From NCBI RefSeq assembly GCF_000719555.1, contig NZ_JOGX01000014.1:1-64000 (forward strand): a DNA stretch of 64,000 nt, in the 5' to 3' direction. Positions 32,599-41,350 of this stretch are shown here, piece after piece. The notes beneath the pieces are model-generated. The model had not been told where the DNA came from, searched no databases, and saw nothing but the letters and a program-made list of their open reading frames with translations. Numbering within the stretch: position 1 is the stretch's first letter; every line of letters starts with the position of its first letter. Source of the stretch: Streptomyces sp. NRRL F-5727 (GTDB lineage: Bacteria; Actinomycetota; Actinomycetes; Streptomycetales; Streptomycetaceae). The translations under genes and the position numbers were made by a program.

Positions 32599-33647
32599 GT
32601 ACCCAAGAGATTCCTGAAGAGAACCTGCCGGCAGGGCAGGACACCGCGCACGGCGCGGTGAAGGTCGCGGACAACCCGTTCGCCGACCCGGGCCTTCCGC
32701 CCCACAAGCCGCGTGTCCAGGACATCGACGAGAAGGCCGCCCGGCGCTCCGAGCGCGCCGTCGCCTTCATGTTCGTGCTGTCGATGCTGGCCACCATCGG
32801 CTTCATCGCCTCGTACGTGATCTTCCCGGTCGACAAGATCGTGTACATCTGGCCCTTCGGCCACGTGTCCGCGCTCAACTTCGCGCTCGGCTGGACGCTC
32901 GGCCTCGCCCTCTTCTTCATCGGCGCGGGCGCGGTCCACTGGGCCCGCACCCTGATGTCCGACGTCGAGATCGCGGACGAGCGTCACCCGATCGCGGCCT
33001 CGCCCGAGGTCAAGGCGAAGGTCATGGCGGACTTCGCGGCCGGTGCCGCCGAGTCCGGCTTCGGCCGCCGCAAGCTCATCCGCAACACGCTCTTCGGCGC
33101 GCTGGCCCTGGTGCCGCTCTCCGGCGTGATGCTGCTGCGCGACATGGGTCCGCTGCCCGAGAAGAAGCTCCGCACGACGCTGTGGGCCAAGGGCAAGCTG
33201 CTCATCAACATGAACACGCACGAGCCGCTGCGCCCCGAGGACGTCGCCGTCGGTTCGCTGACCTTCGCGATGCCCGAGGGCCTCTCGGAGCACGACCACG
33301 ACTTCCAGGTGCAGATCGCCAAGGCCGCCCTGATGATCGTCCGCATCCAGCCGGAGGACATCAAGGACAAGCGCGAGCTCGAGTGGTCGCACGACGGCAT
33401 CGTCGCCTTCTCGAAGATCTGCACCCACGTCGGCTGCCCGATCTCGCTGTACGAGCAGCAGACGCACCACGTGCTCTGCCCGTGCCACCAGTCCACCTTC
33501 GACCTGTCCGACGGCGCCCGAGTCATCTTCGGCCCGGCCGGTCACGCCCTCCCGCAGCTGCGGATCGGCGTGAACGACAAGGGCTTCCTCGAAGCGCACG
33601 GCGACTTCGACGAGCCCGTCGGTCCCGCATTCTGGGAGCGCGGATGA
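32595..33647 (+). CDS. qcrA: Rieske iron-sulfur subunit of the bc1 complex
   Basis: A 350-residue actinobacterial-type Rieske protein with three membrane helices (AVAFMFVLSMLATIGFIASYV, ALNFALGWTLGLALFFIGAGAVHW, TLFGALALVPLSGVML) instead of one. The [2Fe-2S] motifs are CTHVGC and CPCHQS, near residues 276 and 295. N-terminal about 60 residues are cytoplasmic and acidic. Transfers electrons from menaquinol to QcrC. Coupled to qcrC and qcrB by 4-base overlaps. Confidence 0.96.
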   Translation: MSTQEIPEENLPAGQDTAHGAVKVADNPFADPGLPPHKPRVQDIDEKAARRSERAVAFMFVLSMLATIGFIASYVIFPVDKIVYIWPFGHVSALNFALGWTLGLALFFIGAGAVHWARTLMSDVEIADERHPIAASPEVKAKVMADFAAGAAESGFGRRKLIRNTLFGALALVPLSGVMLLRDMGPLPEKKLRTTLWAKGKLLINMNTHEPLRPEDVAVGSLTFAMPEGLSEHDHDFQVQIAKAALMIVRIQPEDIKDKRELEWSHDGIVAFSKICTHVGCPISLYEQQTHHVLCPCHQSTFDLSDGARVIFGPAGHALPQLRIGVNDKGFLEAHGDFDEPVGPAFWERG

Positions 33648-35269
33648 GCACTGTGACCAACACGCAGAAGAAGGCCCCCGCCGGTGAGCGGGTCGCCGAC
33701 TGGGCCGACGGCCGCCTGGGGATCTACACGCTGGCCAAGGCCAACATGCGGAAGATCTTCCCGGACCACTGGTCCTTCATGCTGGGCGAGATCTGCCTCT
33801 ACAGCTTCCTCATCATCATCCTGACGGGCGTCTACCTGACGATGTTCTTCCACCCGTCGATGAACGAGGTGGAGTACGCCGGCCCGTACGTCCCGCTCCA
33901 GGGACAGCTGATGTCCGAGGCGTTCAACTCGACCATGCACATCTCCTTCGAGGTGCGCGGTGGTCTGCTCATCCGGCAGATCCACCACTGGGCGGCGCTG
34001 ATCTTCCTCGCCGGCATGTTCGTGCACATGATGCGCGTCTTCTTCACCGGCGCCTTCCGCAAGCCGCGTGAGATCAACTGGCTGTTCGGCTTCCTGCTGT
34101 TCTTCCTGGGCATGTTCACCGGCTTCACCGGTTACTCGCTCCCGGACGACCTGCTCTCCGGCACCGGTGTCCGCTTCATGCAGGGCGCGATCCTGTCGGT
34201 GCCGATCGTCGGCACCTACCTGTCGATGTTCCTCTTCGGCGGCGAGTTCCCCGGCGGCGACTTCGTGGCCCGGTTCTACTCGGCGCACGTGCTGCTGCTC
34301 CCCGGCATCATGCTGGGCCTGGTGGTCGCGCACCTGATCCTGGTGTTCGTCCACAAGCACACGCACTTCGAGGGCCCCGGCCGGACGAACAAGAACGTCG
34401 TCGGCATGCCGCTGCTGCCCGTGTACATGGCGAAGGCCGGAGGCTTCTTCTTCCTGGTCTTCGGTGTCATCGCGATCATCGCGGCGGTCGCCTCGATCAA
34501 CCCGATCTGGGCGCTCGGCCCGTACCGCCCGGACCAGGTGTCCACCGGCGCCCAGCCCGACTGGTACATGGGCTTCGCCGAGGGTCTGATCCGTGTCATG
34601 CCGGGCTGGGAGATCAACCTGTGGGGCCACACGCTGGTCCTCGGCGTGATGATCCCGCTGGCGATCTTCCCGGCGGTCCTCGCGGCCATCGCGGTCTACC
34701 CGTTCATCGAGTCCTGGATCACCGGCGACAAGCGCGAGCACCACATCGCGCAGCGCCCGCGCAACGCTCCGACGCGCACCGCCTTCGGTGTCGCCTGGAT
34801 CACCGCGTACATGATCATGCTCGTCGGTGGTGGAAACGACCTCTGGGCGACCCACTTCCACCTGTCGATCAACTCGATCACCTGGTTCGTGCGGATCTTC
34901 TTCTTCGCCGGCCCGGTCATCGCGTTCATCGTCACCAAGCGGATCTGCCTCGGCCTCCAGCGCCGGGACAGGGACAAGGTGCTGCACGGGCGCGAGTCCG
35001 GCATCATCAAGCGCCTGCCGCACGGTGAGTTCGTCGAGGTCCACGAGCCGCTCAGCCAGGGCGAGCTGTACAAGCTCACCGCGCACGAGCAGTACGCGCC
35101 CGCCGAGCTGCCGCCGGCCGTCGACGAGAACGGCGTCCAGCGGAAGATCGGCGCGATGGAGAAGCTCCGGGTCAAGCTCAACAAGGGCTACTACGGCGAC
35201 GACAACCAGGTCGCCAAGCCCACCCAGGAGGAGTACAAGGAGATCCAGAGCGGCCACGGCCACCACTGA
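33644..35269 (+). CDS. qcrB: Cytochrome b subunit of the bc1 complex
   Basis: A 541-residue protein starting at ATG 33644, which overlaps the qcrA stop (a longer frame from 33182 is spurious). Eight-helix cytochrome b core with haem His in LIRQIHHWAALIFLAGMFVHMMRVF and LLPGIMLGLVVAHLILVFVHKHTHFEG, and the quinol-oxidation site residues near the GPYRPDQVS loop. A C-terminal extension of about 120 residues (RRDRDKVLHGRESGIIKRLPHG to the end) is typical of actinobacteria. Oxidises menaquinol and contributes to proton-motive force. Terminator follows at 35305. Confidence 0.96.
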   Translation: MSTVTNTQKKAPAGERVADWADGRLGIYTLAKANMRKIFPDHWSFMLGEICLYSFLIIILTGVYLTMFFHPSMNEVEYAGPYVPLQGQLMSEAFNSTMHISFEVRGGLLIRQIHHWAALIFLAGMFVHMMRVFFTGAFRKPREINWLFGFLLFFLGMFTGFTGYSLPDDLLSGTGVRFMQGAILSVPIVGTYLSMFLFGGEFPGGDFVARFYSAHVLLLPGIMLGLVVAHLILVFVHKHTHFEGPGRTNKNVVGMPLLPVYMAKAGGFFFLVFGVIAIIAAVASINPIWALGPYRPDQVSTGAQPDWYMGFAEGLIRVMPGWEINLWGHTLVLGVMIPLAIFPAVLAAIAVYPFIESWITGDKREHHIAQRPRNAPTRTAFGVAWITAYMIMLVGGGNDLWATHFHLSINSITWFVRIFFFAGPVIAFIVTKRICLGLQRRDRDKVLHGRESGIIKRLPHGEFVEVHEPLSQGELYKLTAHEQYAPAELPPAVDENGVQRKIGAMEKLRVKLNKGYYGDDNQVAKPTQEEYKEIQSGHGHH

Positions 35270-35304
35270 TCCCTCCTGACCTCCTGACGTAGGTCGCCAC
35301 GGCG

Positions 35305-35337
35305 AGAGCCCCGTCCATTCGATGGACGGGGCTCTTT
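35305..35337 (+). terminator. Rho-independent terminator of ctaE-qcrCAB
   Basis: AGAGCCCCGTCCAT (35305-35318), TCG loop, complementary arm (35322-35335), then a TTT run. Confidence 0.8.
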
Positions 35338-35398
35338 GCCGTACCCGGGGATCGCTAGGCTGGACCCCGTGTCCGACCCACGATCATCAGGAGCTGCC

Positions 35399-36463
35399 AT
35401 GAGCGCTGTGACCCCCGCTGGAGGACCGACCACGGCGGGCCGCTCCTGGCCCGCCCTCCTGAACGGCCTCCTGGACGGGCGGGACCTGTCCGCCGACGAC
35501 ACGGCCTGGGCGATGGACCTGATCATGAGCGGCGAGGCGACCGACGCCCAGATCGCCGGCTTCATGGTGGCGCTGCGCGCCAAGGGCGAGACCGTCGAGG
35601 AGATCAGCGGGCTCGTCCGGACGATGTACGCGCACGCCAACACGATCGAGGTGCCGGGACCGGCCGTCGACATCGTCGGCACCGGCGGCGACGGCGCCAA
35701 GACCGTCAACATCTCCACGATGGCCTCGATCGTCGTCGCCGGCACCGGCACCAAGGTCGTCAAGCACGGCAACCGGGCCGCGTCCTCCGCCTCGGGCTCC
35801 TCCGACGTCCTGGAGAAGCTCGGCATCAACCTCGGCCTCACCCCGCAGCGGGTCGCCGAGGTCGCCGAGGAGGCCGGCATCACCATCTGCTTCGCGGTGA
35901 AGTTCCACCCCTCGCTGCGGCACGTCGCCCCCGCCCGCGGTCAGCTCGGCATCCGCACCACCTTCAACGTGCTCGGCCCGCTCACCAACCCCGCCCGGGT
36001 GAAGGCCCAGGCCGTCGGCGTCGCCGACCCGAGGATGGCGCCGATCGTCGCCGGGGTGTTCGCCGAGCGCGGCAACTCCGCCCTGGTCTTCCGCGGCGAC
36101 GACGGCCTGGACGAGCTGACCATCACCGGCACCTCCCGGGTCTGGGTGGTCCGCGACGGCTCCGTCCGCGAGGAGGTCTTCGACCCGAAGGACGTCGGGA
36201 TCGCCTACGCGCCCCTGGAGGCGCTGCGCGGCGCCGACGCCTCGTACAACGCCGACGTCGCCCGCCGGCTGCTGGCCGGCGAGACCGGACCGGTACGGGA
36301 CGCGGTGCTGCTCAACGCGGCGGCGGCGCTCACCGCCCTGGAGCCCGGCGAGGGCACCCTCGCGGAGCAGCTGCGGGCCGGGATGGCGCGGGCCGCCGCG
36401 TCGATCGACTCCGGTGCCGCCGCCGCGGCCCTGGACCGCTGGATCGCCGCCAGCAACGCCTGA
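35399..36463 (+). CDS. trpD: Anthranilate phosphoribosyltransferase
   Basis: A 354-residue enzyme transferring phosphoribose from PRPP to anthranilate in tryptophan synthesis. Signatures: [79 protein letters not shown] and [18 protein letters not shown] at 35399 has AGGAG 6 bp upstream; an in-frame GTG at 35369 lies 7 bp after TAGGCT and could be a leaderless alternative start. It is separated from the other trp genes, as Rv2192c is in mycobacteria; a fused anthranilate synthase is encoded at the end of this window. Confidence 0.94.
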   Translation: MSAVTPAGGPTTAGRSWPALLNGLLDGRDLSADDTAWAMDLIMSGEATDAQIAGFMVALRAKGETVEEISGLVRTMYAHANTIEVPGPAVDIVGTGGDGAKTVNISTMASIVVAGTGTKVVKHGNRAASSASGSSDVLEKLGINLGLTPQRVAEVAEEAGITICFAVKFHPSLRHVAPARGQLGIRTTFNVLGPLTNPARVKAQAVGVADPRMAPIVAGVFAERGNSALVFRGDDGLDELTITGTSRVWVVRDGSVREEVFDPKDVGIAYAPLEALRGADASYNADVARRLLAGETGPVRDAVLLNAAAALTALEPGEGTLAEQLRAGMARAAASIDSGAAAAALDRWIAASNA

Positions 36464-36486
36464 GGTCCACCGCGCGGCCCGCGCGA

Positions 36487-36510
36487 CCCCGTTCCGGAAT
36501 GCGGACGGGG
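36487..36510 (+). terminator. Weak hairpin after trpD
   Basis: CCCCG/CGGGG with inner CCG/CGG pairing, 24 bp past the trpD stop; overlaps the -35 region of the downstream promoter candidate. Confidence 0.3.
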
Positions 36511-36540
36511 TTGCGCGGACCGCGAGCGGTGGCATACGTT
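36511..36540 (+). promoter_or_regulatory. Promoter candidate for the riboswitch transcript
   Basis: TTGCGC (36511-36516), 18-bp spacer, TACGTT (36535-36540). Initiation about 7 bp later would place the 5' end just before the riboswitch P1 strand at 36549. Confidence 0.5.
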
Positions 36541-36548
36541 CGGCGACA

Positions 36549-36662
36549 GGTCATGAGTGACAGCCCTCAAGCCCCGGCTGGCTGTCCGGCAACCCTCCGT
36601 CCGTGGCGGGGTGCCCCGGGTGAAGACCAGGCCGTGGACAGCAAGGTCCTCGGCAAGCGCGG
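36549..36662 (+). promoter_or_regulatory. SAM-IV riboswitch
   Basis: The aptamer matches the SAM-IV class known from actinobacteria: GGTCATGAGTGACAGC at the 5' side, CAAGCCCCGGCTGGCTG, CCGGCAACCCTCC, GGCGGGGTGCCCCGGGTGAAGACC closing P1 (GGTC 36549-36552 with GACC 36625-36628), then the 3' pseudoknot part GGACAGCAAGGTCC and GGCAAGCGCGG. It binds S-adenosylmethionine and turns the downstream gene down when SAM is plentiful. Hairpins at 36661-36686 and 36729-36741 may form the expression platform. The gene controlled is the class V aminotransferase at 36882. Confidence 0.88.
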
Positions 36663-36741
36663 ACCCCTGCGCCATCCCTGGGGTCCTGGTCCTCGAGGGA
36701 GCGGTCTCGTGAGCAAGCGAATGCGCTAGGGCCTCCGGCCC
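36661..36741 (+). promoter_or_regulatory. Putative expression platform of the SAM-IV riboswitch
   Basis: GGACCCC (36661-36667) pairs with GGGGTCC (36680-36686); a second hairpin GGGCC-TCC-GGCCC (36729-36741) is followed by CTTCTTCCC. Either could act as an intrinsic terminator or be remodelled on ligand binding. Another 140 bp of leader without clear signals separates it from the gene. Confidence 0.4.
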
Positions 36742-36881
36742 CTTCTTCCCACCTCCGTGCGGCCACCCTTCTTCATCAGCGCCGCCCGTCGAGGTCAACA
36801 CCCGTACGCGGTACGCCGATTCGCGCTGCCTCCTGCGGGTCCACTCACGCCACTCGCCTCGCCCCGCCGGGAGATACCGCC

Positions 36882-38306
36882 ATGTCCGCACGCCCGAACG
36901 CCGCCGCCACCGCCGTCGAGACCGCCGTCGAGACCGCCCCCGCCGCCGACTCCGACGCCTGCTGCACCGGCCCGCTGCCCGTCCTCGGCCGCGACGTCAC
37001 CGTCCCGCTCGTCACCGGCGGCGAGGTCACCTACGCGGCCCTCGACTACGCCGCCAGCGCCCCCGCCCTCCAGCGGGTCTGGGACGACGTGGCCGCCTAC
37101 GCCCCGTACTACGGCAGCGTCCACCGCGGCGCCGGCTACCTCTCCCAGCTCTCCACCGACCTCTTCGAGCAGAGCCGCGCCACCGTCGCCGCCTTCCTCG
37201 ACTGCCGCGACGGCGACCAGGTCGTCTTCACCCGCTCCACCACCGACTCGCTCAACCTGCTCGCCCAGGCGGTCCCCGCCGACTGCCAGGTCTTCGTCTT
37301 CGAGACCGAGCACCACGCCTCCCTGCTGCCCTGGCGGGACGCCCGGGTGACGTACCTCGACGCGCCCCGCACCCCGGCGCAGGCCGTCGAGACCCTGGAG
37401 CGGGCCCTCGCCGACCGCGAGCCCCACGGCCCGGCCCTGGTCTGCGTCACCGGCGCCTCCAACGTCACCGGCGAGCTGTGGCCGGTGCGCGAACTGGCCG
37501 CCGCCGCCCACGCGCACGGCGCCCGGATCGTCCTCGACGCCGCCCAGCTCGCCCCGCACCACCCGGTGTCGGTGAAGGACCTGGACGTGGACTGGGTCGC
37601 CTTCTCCGGGCACAAGCTGTACGCGCCCTTCGGCTCCGGCGTCCTCGCCGGCCGCGCCGACTGGCTCCAGGCCGCCGAGCCCTACCTGGCCGGCGGCGGT
37701 GCCTCCCGTACGGTGGCCCGGCGCGTCAGCGGGGAGGGAGCCGGCGGCGTGGACGTCGAGTGGCACACCACCGCGGCCCGCCACGAGGCCGGCTCCCCGA
37801 ACGTCATCGGGGTCTACTCCATCGCCTCCGCCTGCAAGGCGCTCACCGAGGCCGGCTTCGACACGCTCGTCGCCCGCGAGCGGTACCTGATCGAGAAGGT
37901 CCGGGAGGGCCTCGCGGCCGTGCCCGAGGTGAAGGTGCTCTCCCTGTTCGGGGACGACGCCCCGCGCGTCGGCGTCATCTCCTTCGTCGTCGACGGCTGG
38001 AACAGCTCCCACTTCGCCGCCGCCCTCTCCGCCGAGTACGGCATCGGCGTCCGCGACGGCCTCTTCTGCGCCCACCCGCTGGTCCGCACCCTGCTCGGCT
38101 CGGACGCCCAGGACCCGGGCGAGTGCGGCGCGCCCGAGGCGAAGCCGGGGGAGCGGTCCCTCAACGCCATCCGGGTGAGCTTCGGCGCCGGTACGCCGGA
38201 CGAGCACGTCGAGCGGTTCGTCGGCGCCGTGAAGGAGCTCGTCCGCGACGGAGCCCAGTGGAAGTACCGCACCGAGGACGGCCGCTGCGTCCCCGACCGC
38301 GGCTGA
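36882..38306 (+). CDS. Class V aminotransferase (PLP), SAM-riboswitch controlled
   Basis: A 474-residue PLP enzyme, GGGAG 9 bp before the ATG. After an Ala-rich leader with DACCTGPLPVLG, the fold is class V: LDYAASAPALQRVWDDV, RSTTDSLNLLAQAV, ETEHHASLLPW, TGASNVTGELWPV, LDAAQLAPHHPV, WVAFSGHKLYAPFGSG with the PLP Lys near 244. A Cys occurs in RDGLFCAHPLVR, where desulfurase-type enzymes have a loop Cys, but the context differs. Cysteine desulfurase/lyase-like chemistry is plausible; the SAM-IV riboswitch ties it to methionine, cysteine or SAM metabolism. Exact reaction unknown. Confidence 0.88.
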   Translation: MSARPNAAATAVETAVETAPAADSDACCTGPLPVLGRDVTVPLVTGGEVTYAALDYAASAPALQRVWDDVAAYAPYYGSVHRGAGYLSQLSTDLFEQSRATVAAFLDCRDGDQVVFTRSTTDSLNLLAQAVPADCQVFVFETEHHASLLPWRDARVTYLDAPRTPAQAVETLERALADREPHGPALVCVTGASNVTGELWPVRELAAAAHAHGARIVLDAAQLAPHHPVSVKDLDVDWVAFSGHKLYAPFGSGVLAGRADWLQAAEPYLAGGGASRTVARRVSGEGAGGVDVEWHTTAARHEAGSPNVIGVYSIASACKALTEAGFDTLVARERYLIEKVREGLAAVPEVKVLSLFGDDAPRVGVISFVVDGWNSSHFAAALSAEYGIGVRDGLFCAHPLVRTLLGSDAQDPGECGAPEAKPGERSLNAIRVSFGAGTPDEHVERFVGAVKELVRDGAQWKYRTEDGRCVPDRG

Positions 38307-38320
38307 TCGCTCACTCGTAC

Positions 38321-38358
38321 GGGTGAAGGGGCCTCCCGGTCGGGAGGCCCCTTCACCC
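38321..38358. terminator. Bidirectional terminator, 18-bp perfect stem
   Basis: Arms 38321-38338 and 38341-38358 complementary with a 2-nt centre, between the convergent aminotransferase and AsnC-domain genes. Confidence 0.75.
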
Positions 38359-38375
38359 ATGCCGCGCGTCCGGGC

Positions 38376-38657
38376 TCAGGACTCCAGACCGATGGCGAAG
38401 GCCGCCTCCAGGTCGTGCTGCGAGTAGGTGCGGAAGGCGACGTGCGTGTCCGTGGCCTCGACGCCCGGGATCTTGCTGATCCGGCCGGGGATGACCTCCG
38501 CCAGGTCGTCGTGGCGCGGCACCCGGACCATCGCGATGAGGTCGTACGTACCGGTCACCGAGAAGACCTCGCTGACGTTGTCGAGCGCGGCGATCGACTC
38601 CGCGATCTCGGGGATGCGGTCCACGCTGGTCTTGATGAGGACGATCGCGGTGATCAC
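38376..38657 (-). CDS. Stand-alone Lrp/AsnC effector-binding (RAM) domain protein
   Basis: A 93-residue protein containing only the AsnC ligand-binding domain: ITAIVLIKTSVDRIPEIAESIAALDNVSEVFSVTGTYDLIAMVRVPRHDDLAEVI, PGRISKIPGVEATDTHVAF. The N-terminal helix-turn-helix of normal Lrp proteins (about 60 residues) is absent. Such stand-alone domains form oligomers that bind amino acids and may modulate full-length Lrp proteins. The GTG start overlaps the stop of the rhomboid protease gene (GTGA), so the two are translationally coupled. Confidence 0.88.
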   Translation of the reverse strand: MITAIVLIKTSVDRIPEIAESIAALDNVSEVFSVTGTYDLIAMVRVPRHDDLAEVIPGRISKIPGVEATDTHVAFRTYSQHDLEAAFAIGLES

Positions 38658-39388
38658 GGCTGGCTGTCTCCCTCGGTCGCCGCTGCTGGGGTTTTCACTC
38701 TATCCCCACCCCGGAACCGCACCCAGGCGTAGAGGAAGCCGACCGAGAAGCCCACGACGTGGGCCAGATAGGCGACCCCCGGGCCCGCGCCCGCGGCCCG
38801 CGCGGCCATCCACTGGAGCGTGAACCAGAAGACCAGCACCGCCCAGGCCGGGAAGCGCAGCGGCAGGAAGAAGAGGAAGGGGAAGAGGCTGGTCACCCGG
38901 GAGCGGGGGAAGAGGAAGAGGAAGGCCCCGAGCACCGCGGAGATCGCCCCCGAGGCGCCGACCAGGGTCTGCTCGCTGTCCGCGTGCGCCATGGCGTACC
39001 CGAGCAGGGCCACGTAGCCGGTGCCCAGGTAGAAGAGGGCGAACTCGACGTGCCCCATCCGCTCCTCCGCCATCGCCCCGAAGACCCAGAGGAAGAGCAT
39101 GTTGCCGAGCAGATGGAGCCAGCCGCCGTGCACGAAGAGGGCGGTGAAGGGGGTGAGCAGGGCGCCCGGATCGCCCCGCATGAGCTCGGCCGGCACCACC
39201 CCCCACCGCCGGAAGTACGCGCTCTGCGCCGCGAGCACCTCGTCCCCGGTGCCGTACACCGGGTTCAGTCCGGAGACCGGGCTGACAATGAAGAGGAGAC
39301 AGCAGGCGGCGATCAGTGCGTAGGTCACCGCGGGTCCGGTACGGACGCCCCGGCAGGCGCCCAGGGCCGTGCCTCGCCAGTCGATCAT
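38654..39388 (-). CDS. Rhomboid family intramembrane serine protease
   Basis: A 244-residue six-helix protein. Classic elements: LTPFTALFVHGGWLHLLGNMLFLWVFGAMAEERMGHVEF (the HxxxN region of helix 2), LVGASGAISAVLGAF with the catalytic Ser near 141, and VAYLAHVVGFSVGFLYAWV with the catalytic His near 213. It cleaves membrane-spanning substrates within the bilayer; the substrate is not known. A short charged C-terminal tail ends the protein. Co-translated with the AsnC-domain protein downstream; divergent from the zinc-ribbon gene. Confidence 0.93.
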   Translation of the reverse strand: MIDWRGTALGACRGVRTGPAVTYALIAACCLLFIVSPVSGLNPVYGTGDEVLAAQSAYFRRWGVVPAELMRGDPGALLTPFTALFVHGGWLHLLGNMLFLWVFGAMAEERMGHVEFALFYLGTGYVALLGYAMAHADSEQTLVGASGAISAVLGAFLFLFPRSRVTSLFPFLFFLPLRFPAWAVLVFWFTLQWMAARAAGAGPGVAYLAHVVGFSVGFLYAWVRFRGGDRVKTPAAATEGDSQP

Positions 39389-39548
39389 GGACAGATCATG
39401 GCCCAGAAGGGACGAAGTGGACAGAGTGCCTCGCCGGGCCGGGCGCCCTCCGGTGAGGCCGTAGGGTTACGGGATCGAGCACCGCAGTCCGACGGCGCAC
39501 CGCGGCTCCCGTACCTGGTACACCACGACAGGAAGAAGGACGGCAACC

Positions 39549-39791
39549 ATGACGACGGTTCCCCTGCCGACCGACGAGACCCGCTGGCGCTGCACCCTCT
39601 GCGGCAACCTGACCCGCTTCGACGTGACGCGCTCCTCCAAGGTCGTCGAGTACGTCCATCTGGACCTGGCCGGGGAGCCCAAGGTCGAGGAGCGCGAGGT
39701 GCTCAGTGAGACCATCGAGTCGGTCCGCTGCCGCTGGTGCAACGCGGTGGACCAGATCGAACTCGTGGACAAGCCGGGCGTCGAGTCCTGA
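39549..39791 (+). CDS. Small zinc-ribbon protein
   Basis: An 80-residue protein with two CxxC knuckles, RWRCTLCGNLTRFD (Cys 15 and 18) and SVRCRWCNAVDQIEL (Cys 60 and 63), a likely structural zinc ribbon. Between them is an acidic beta-rich stretch. AAGAAGGA lies upstream. Function unknown; it is followed 34 bp later by the NYN-domain gene and could work with that RNA-binding protein. Confidence 0.82.
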   Translation: MTTVPLPTDETRWRCTLCGNLTRFDVTRSSKVVEYVHLDLAGEPKVEEREVLSETIESVRCRWCNAVDQIELVDKPGVES

Positions 39792-39825
39792 CGGACGGCG
39801 CCGACGACAGTAGGGGTGACGGATC

Positions 39826-41190
39826 GTGGAGCAGTCCGCGCACGGTGACGAACCGGCCGGCGCGGCGGGTGACGCTGCCGAGACGCTCGACCATCCCCTG
39901 CCGGAGGGGGTACGGCGGCGGGTGATCGCGCTGGTCGCCGACGCCTTCGGCGGCCTGACCGTCGCCGAGCTGCCCGCCCCCCTGCGTCAGTACGCCCGCT
40001 TCACCGCCAGCCGGCGTGCCAAGTTCGCGGGCAACGCGATGGCCGCCGCGCTGGAGGGCGATCCGCTCTTCCGGCAGCGGATCGGCGAGCGGTTCCGGCA
40101 GACCCAGCCCGAGCTGGCCGAGGCCGTCGAGACCGGCACCCCGCCCGCCGCCGCCGACCCCGTCGACGTGGCCGCGGCGGCGTACGTGCTCCGCCCCCCG
40201 GGCTGGGTCAAGCTGGTGGCCGCCGCCGGCGAGGAGGTCCAGCGGGCCGACGCCGAACGCGCCGACGAGGCGGGCCGGCGCGAGCTGGAGCGGCTCCGCG
40301 AGGAGCTTGCCGCCGCCCGGGAACGGACCCGGGGCGAGACCGAGCAGCTCCGGCACGACCTGGAGGCCGCCCGCAAGGAAGCCGAATCGCTTCACCGCAA
40401 GCTGCGCAGCGCGCAGAGCGACGTGAAGCGGGGCGAGGCCGCGCTGCGCCGCGTCCAGGCGGAGAGCGAGGCCGCCCGCGCGGAGTCGGCGGCGCAGGTG
40501 TCCGCCGCGGAGAGCGAGGCGCGGCGGCTCAGGGCCCGGCTCGGCGAGGTCGAGGCGGCCCTGGAGGCGAGCCGCCGGGCGGCCCGCGAGGGGCGTTCGG
40601 TGGAGGACATGCGGCTGCGGCTGCTGCTCGACACCGTCCTCGACGCGGCCCAGGGGCTGCGGCGCGAACTGGCCCTGCCGCCGGTGTCGGTGCACCCCGC
40701 GGACACCGTGGACGCCGTGGAGCCGGGGCGGATGTCGCCGAAGGACATCGCGACCCGCGCGCTGTCGGAGACCGATCCTGCCCTGCTGGACCAGCTGTTG
40801 ACGCTGCCGCAGACCCATCTCGTCGTCGACGGCTACAACGTCACCAAGACCGGCTACCCGACGATGCCGCTGGAGAAGCAGCGGCTGCGGCTGCTGGGCG
40901 GGCTCTCCGCGCTCGCGGCCCGCTCGGGCGCCGAGGTCACCTGTGTCTTCGACGGGGCCGAGCTGGCCGCGCCGGTGCTGCTCGCGCCGCCGCGCGGGGT
41001 GCGGGTGCTCTTCTCCAAGCCCGGTGTCACGGCCGACGAGTTGATCCGTCAGCTGGTCCGGGCGGAGCCGCCGGGCCGGCCGGTCGTGGTGGTCTCCACC
41101 GACCGCGAGGTCGCGGACGGCGTCGCCAAGGCCGGTGCGCGGCCGGTGGCGTCGGCTCTGCTCCTCAAGCGCCTTTCGCGGCTCTCGTAA
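39826..41190 (+). CDS. NYN-domain (PIN-like) putative ribonuclease
   Basis: A 454-residue protein from GTG. Residues about 30-130 are helical, about 135-265 form a long charged coiled coil (ERTRGETEQLRHDLEAARKEAESLHRKL), and residues about 325-454 are the YacP/NYN nuclease-like domain: HLVVDGYNVTKTGYP, LSALAARSGAEVTCVFDGAE, VLFSKPGVTADELIRQLV and VVVVSTDREVADGVAKAGARPV. The Asp residues in VDGYN, FDGAE, ADE and STDRE match the acidic metal site of PIN-fold RNases. Substrate unknown. Confidence 0.87.
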   Translation: MEQSAHGDEPAGAAGDAAETLDHPLPEGVRRRVIALVADAFGGLTVAELPAPLRQYARFTASRRAKFAGNAMAAALEGDPLFRQRIGERFRQTQPELAEAVETGTPPAAADPVDVAAAAYVLRPPGWVKLVAAAGEEVQRADAERADEAGRRELERLREELAAARERTRGETEQLRHDLEAARKEAESLHRKLRSAQSDVKRGEAALRRVQAESEAARAESAAQVSAAESEARRLRARLGEVEAALEASRRAAREGRSVEDMRLRLLLDTVLDAAQGLRRELALPPVSVHPADTVDAVEPGRMSPKDIATRALSETDPALLDQLLTLPQTHLVVDGYNVTKTGYPTMPLEKQRLRLLGGLSALAARSGAEVTCVFDGAELAAPVLLAPPRGVRVLFSKPGVTADELIRQLVRAEPPGRPVVVVSTDREVADGVAKAGARPVASALLLKRLSRLS

Positions 41191-41320
41191 CGACTCGCCC
41201 GGGTCGCAACTCTTGGGTTCTATGCCCGATTTATGGATGGCGCACCGTCAAGTGCCCGTCACCGGCAGTGCGATGCGTGTAAATAAAGTGGTGCGTGGGC
41301 GAGATTTTTGCCATCGGGAT

Positions 41321-41350
41321 TTGAACTGATCACAACTTGGTCACTAGGGT
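41321..41350 (+). promoter_or_regulatory. Promoter candidate for the first NlpC/P60 gene
   Basis: TTGAAC (41321-41326), 18-bp spacer, TAGGGT (41345-41350), in an AT-rich patch (41221-41345) that contrasts with its surroundings. It would give a leader of about 100 nt. Confidence 0.5.

Noticed and set aside
36499..36729. Short ORF of 76 codons across the riboswitch
   Set aside because: Overlaps the SAM-IV aptamer, whose conserved bases explain the sequence.
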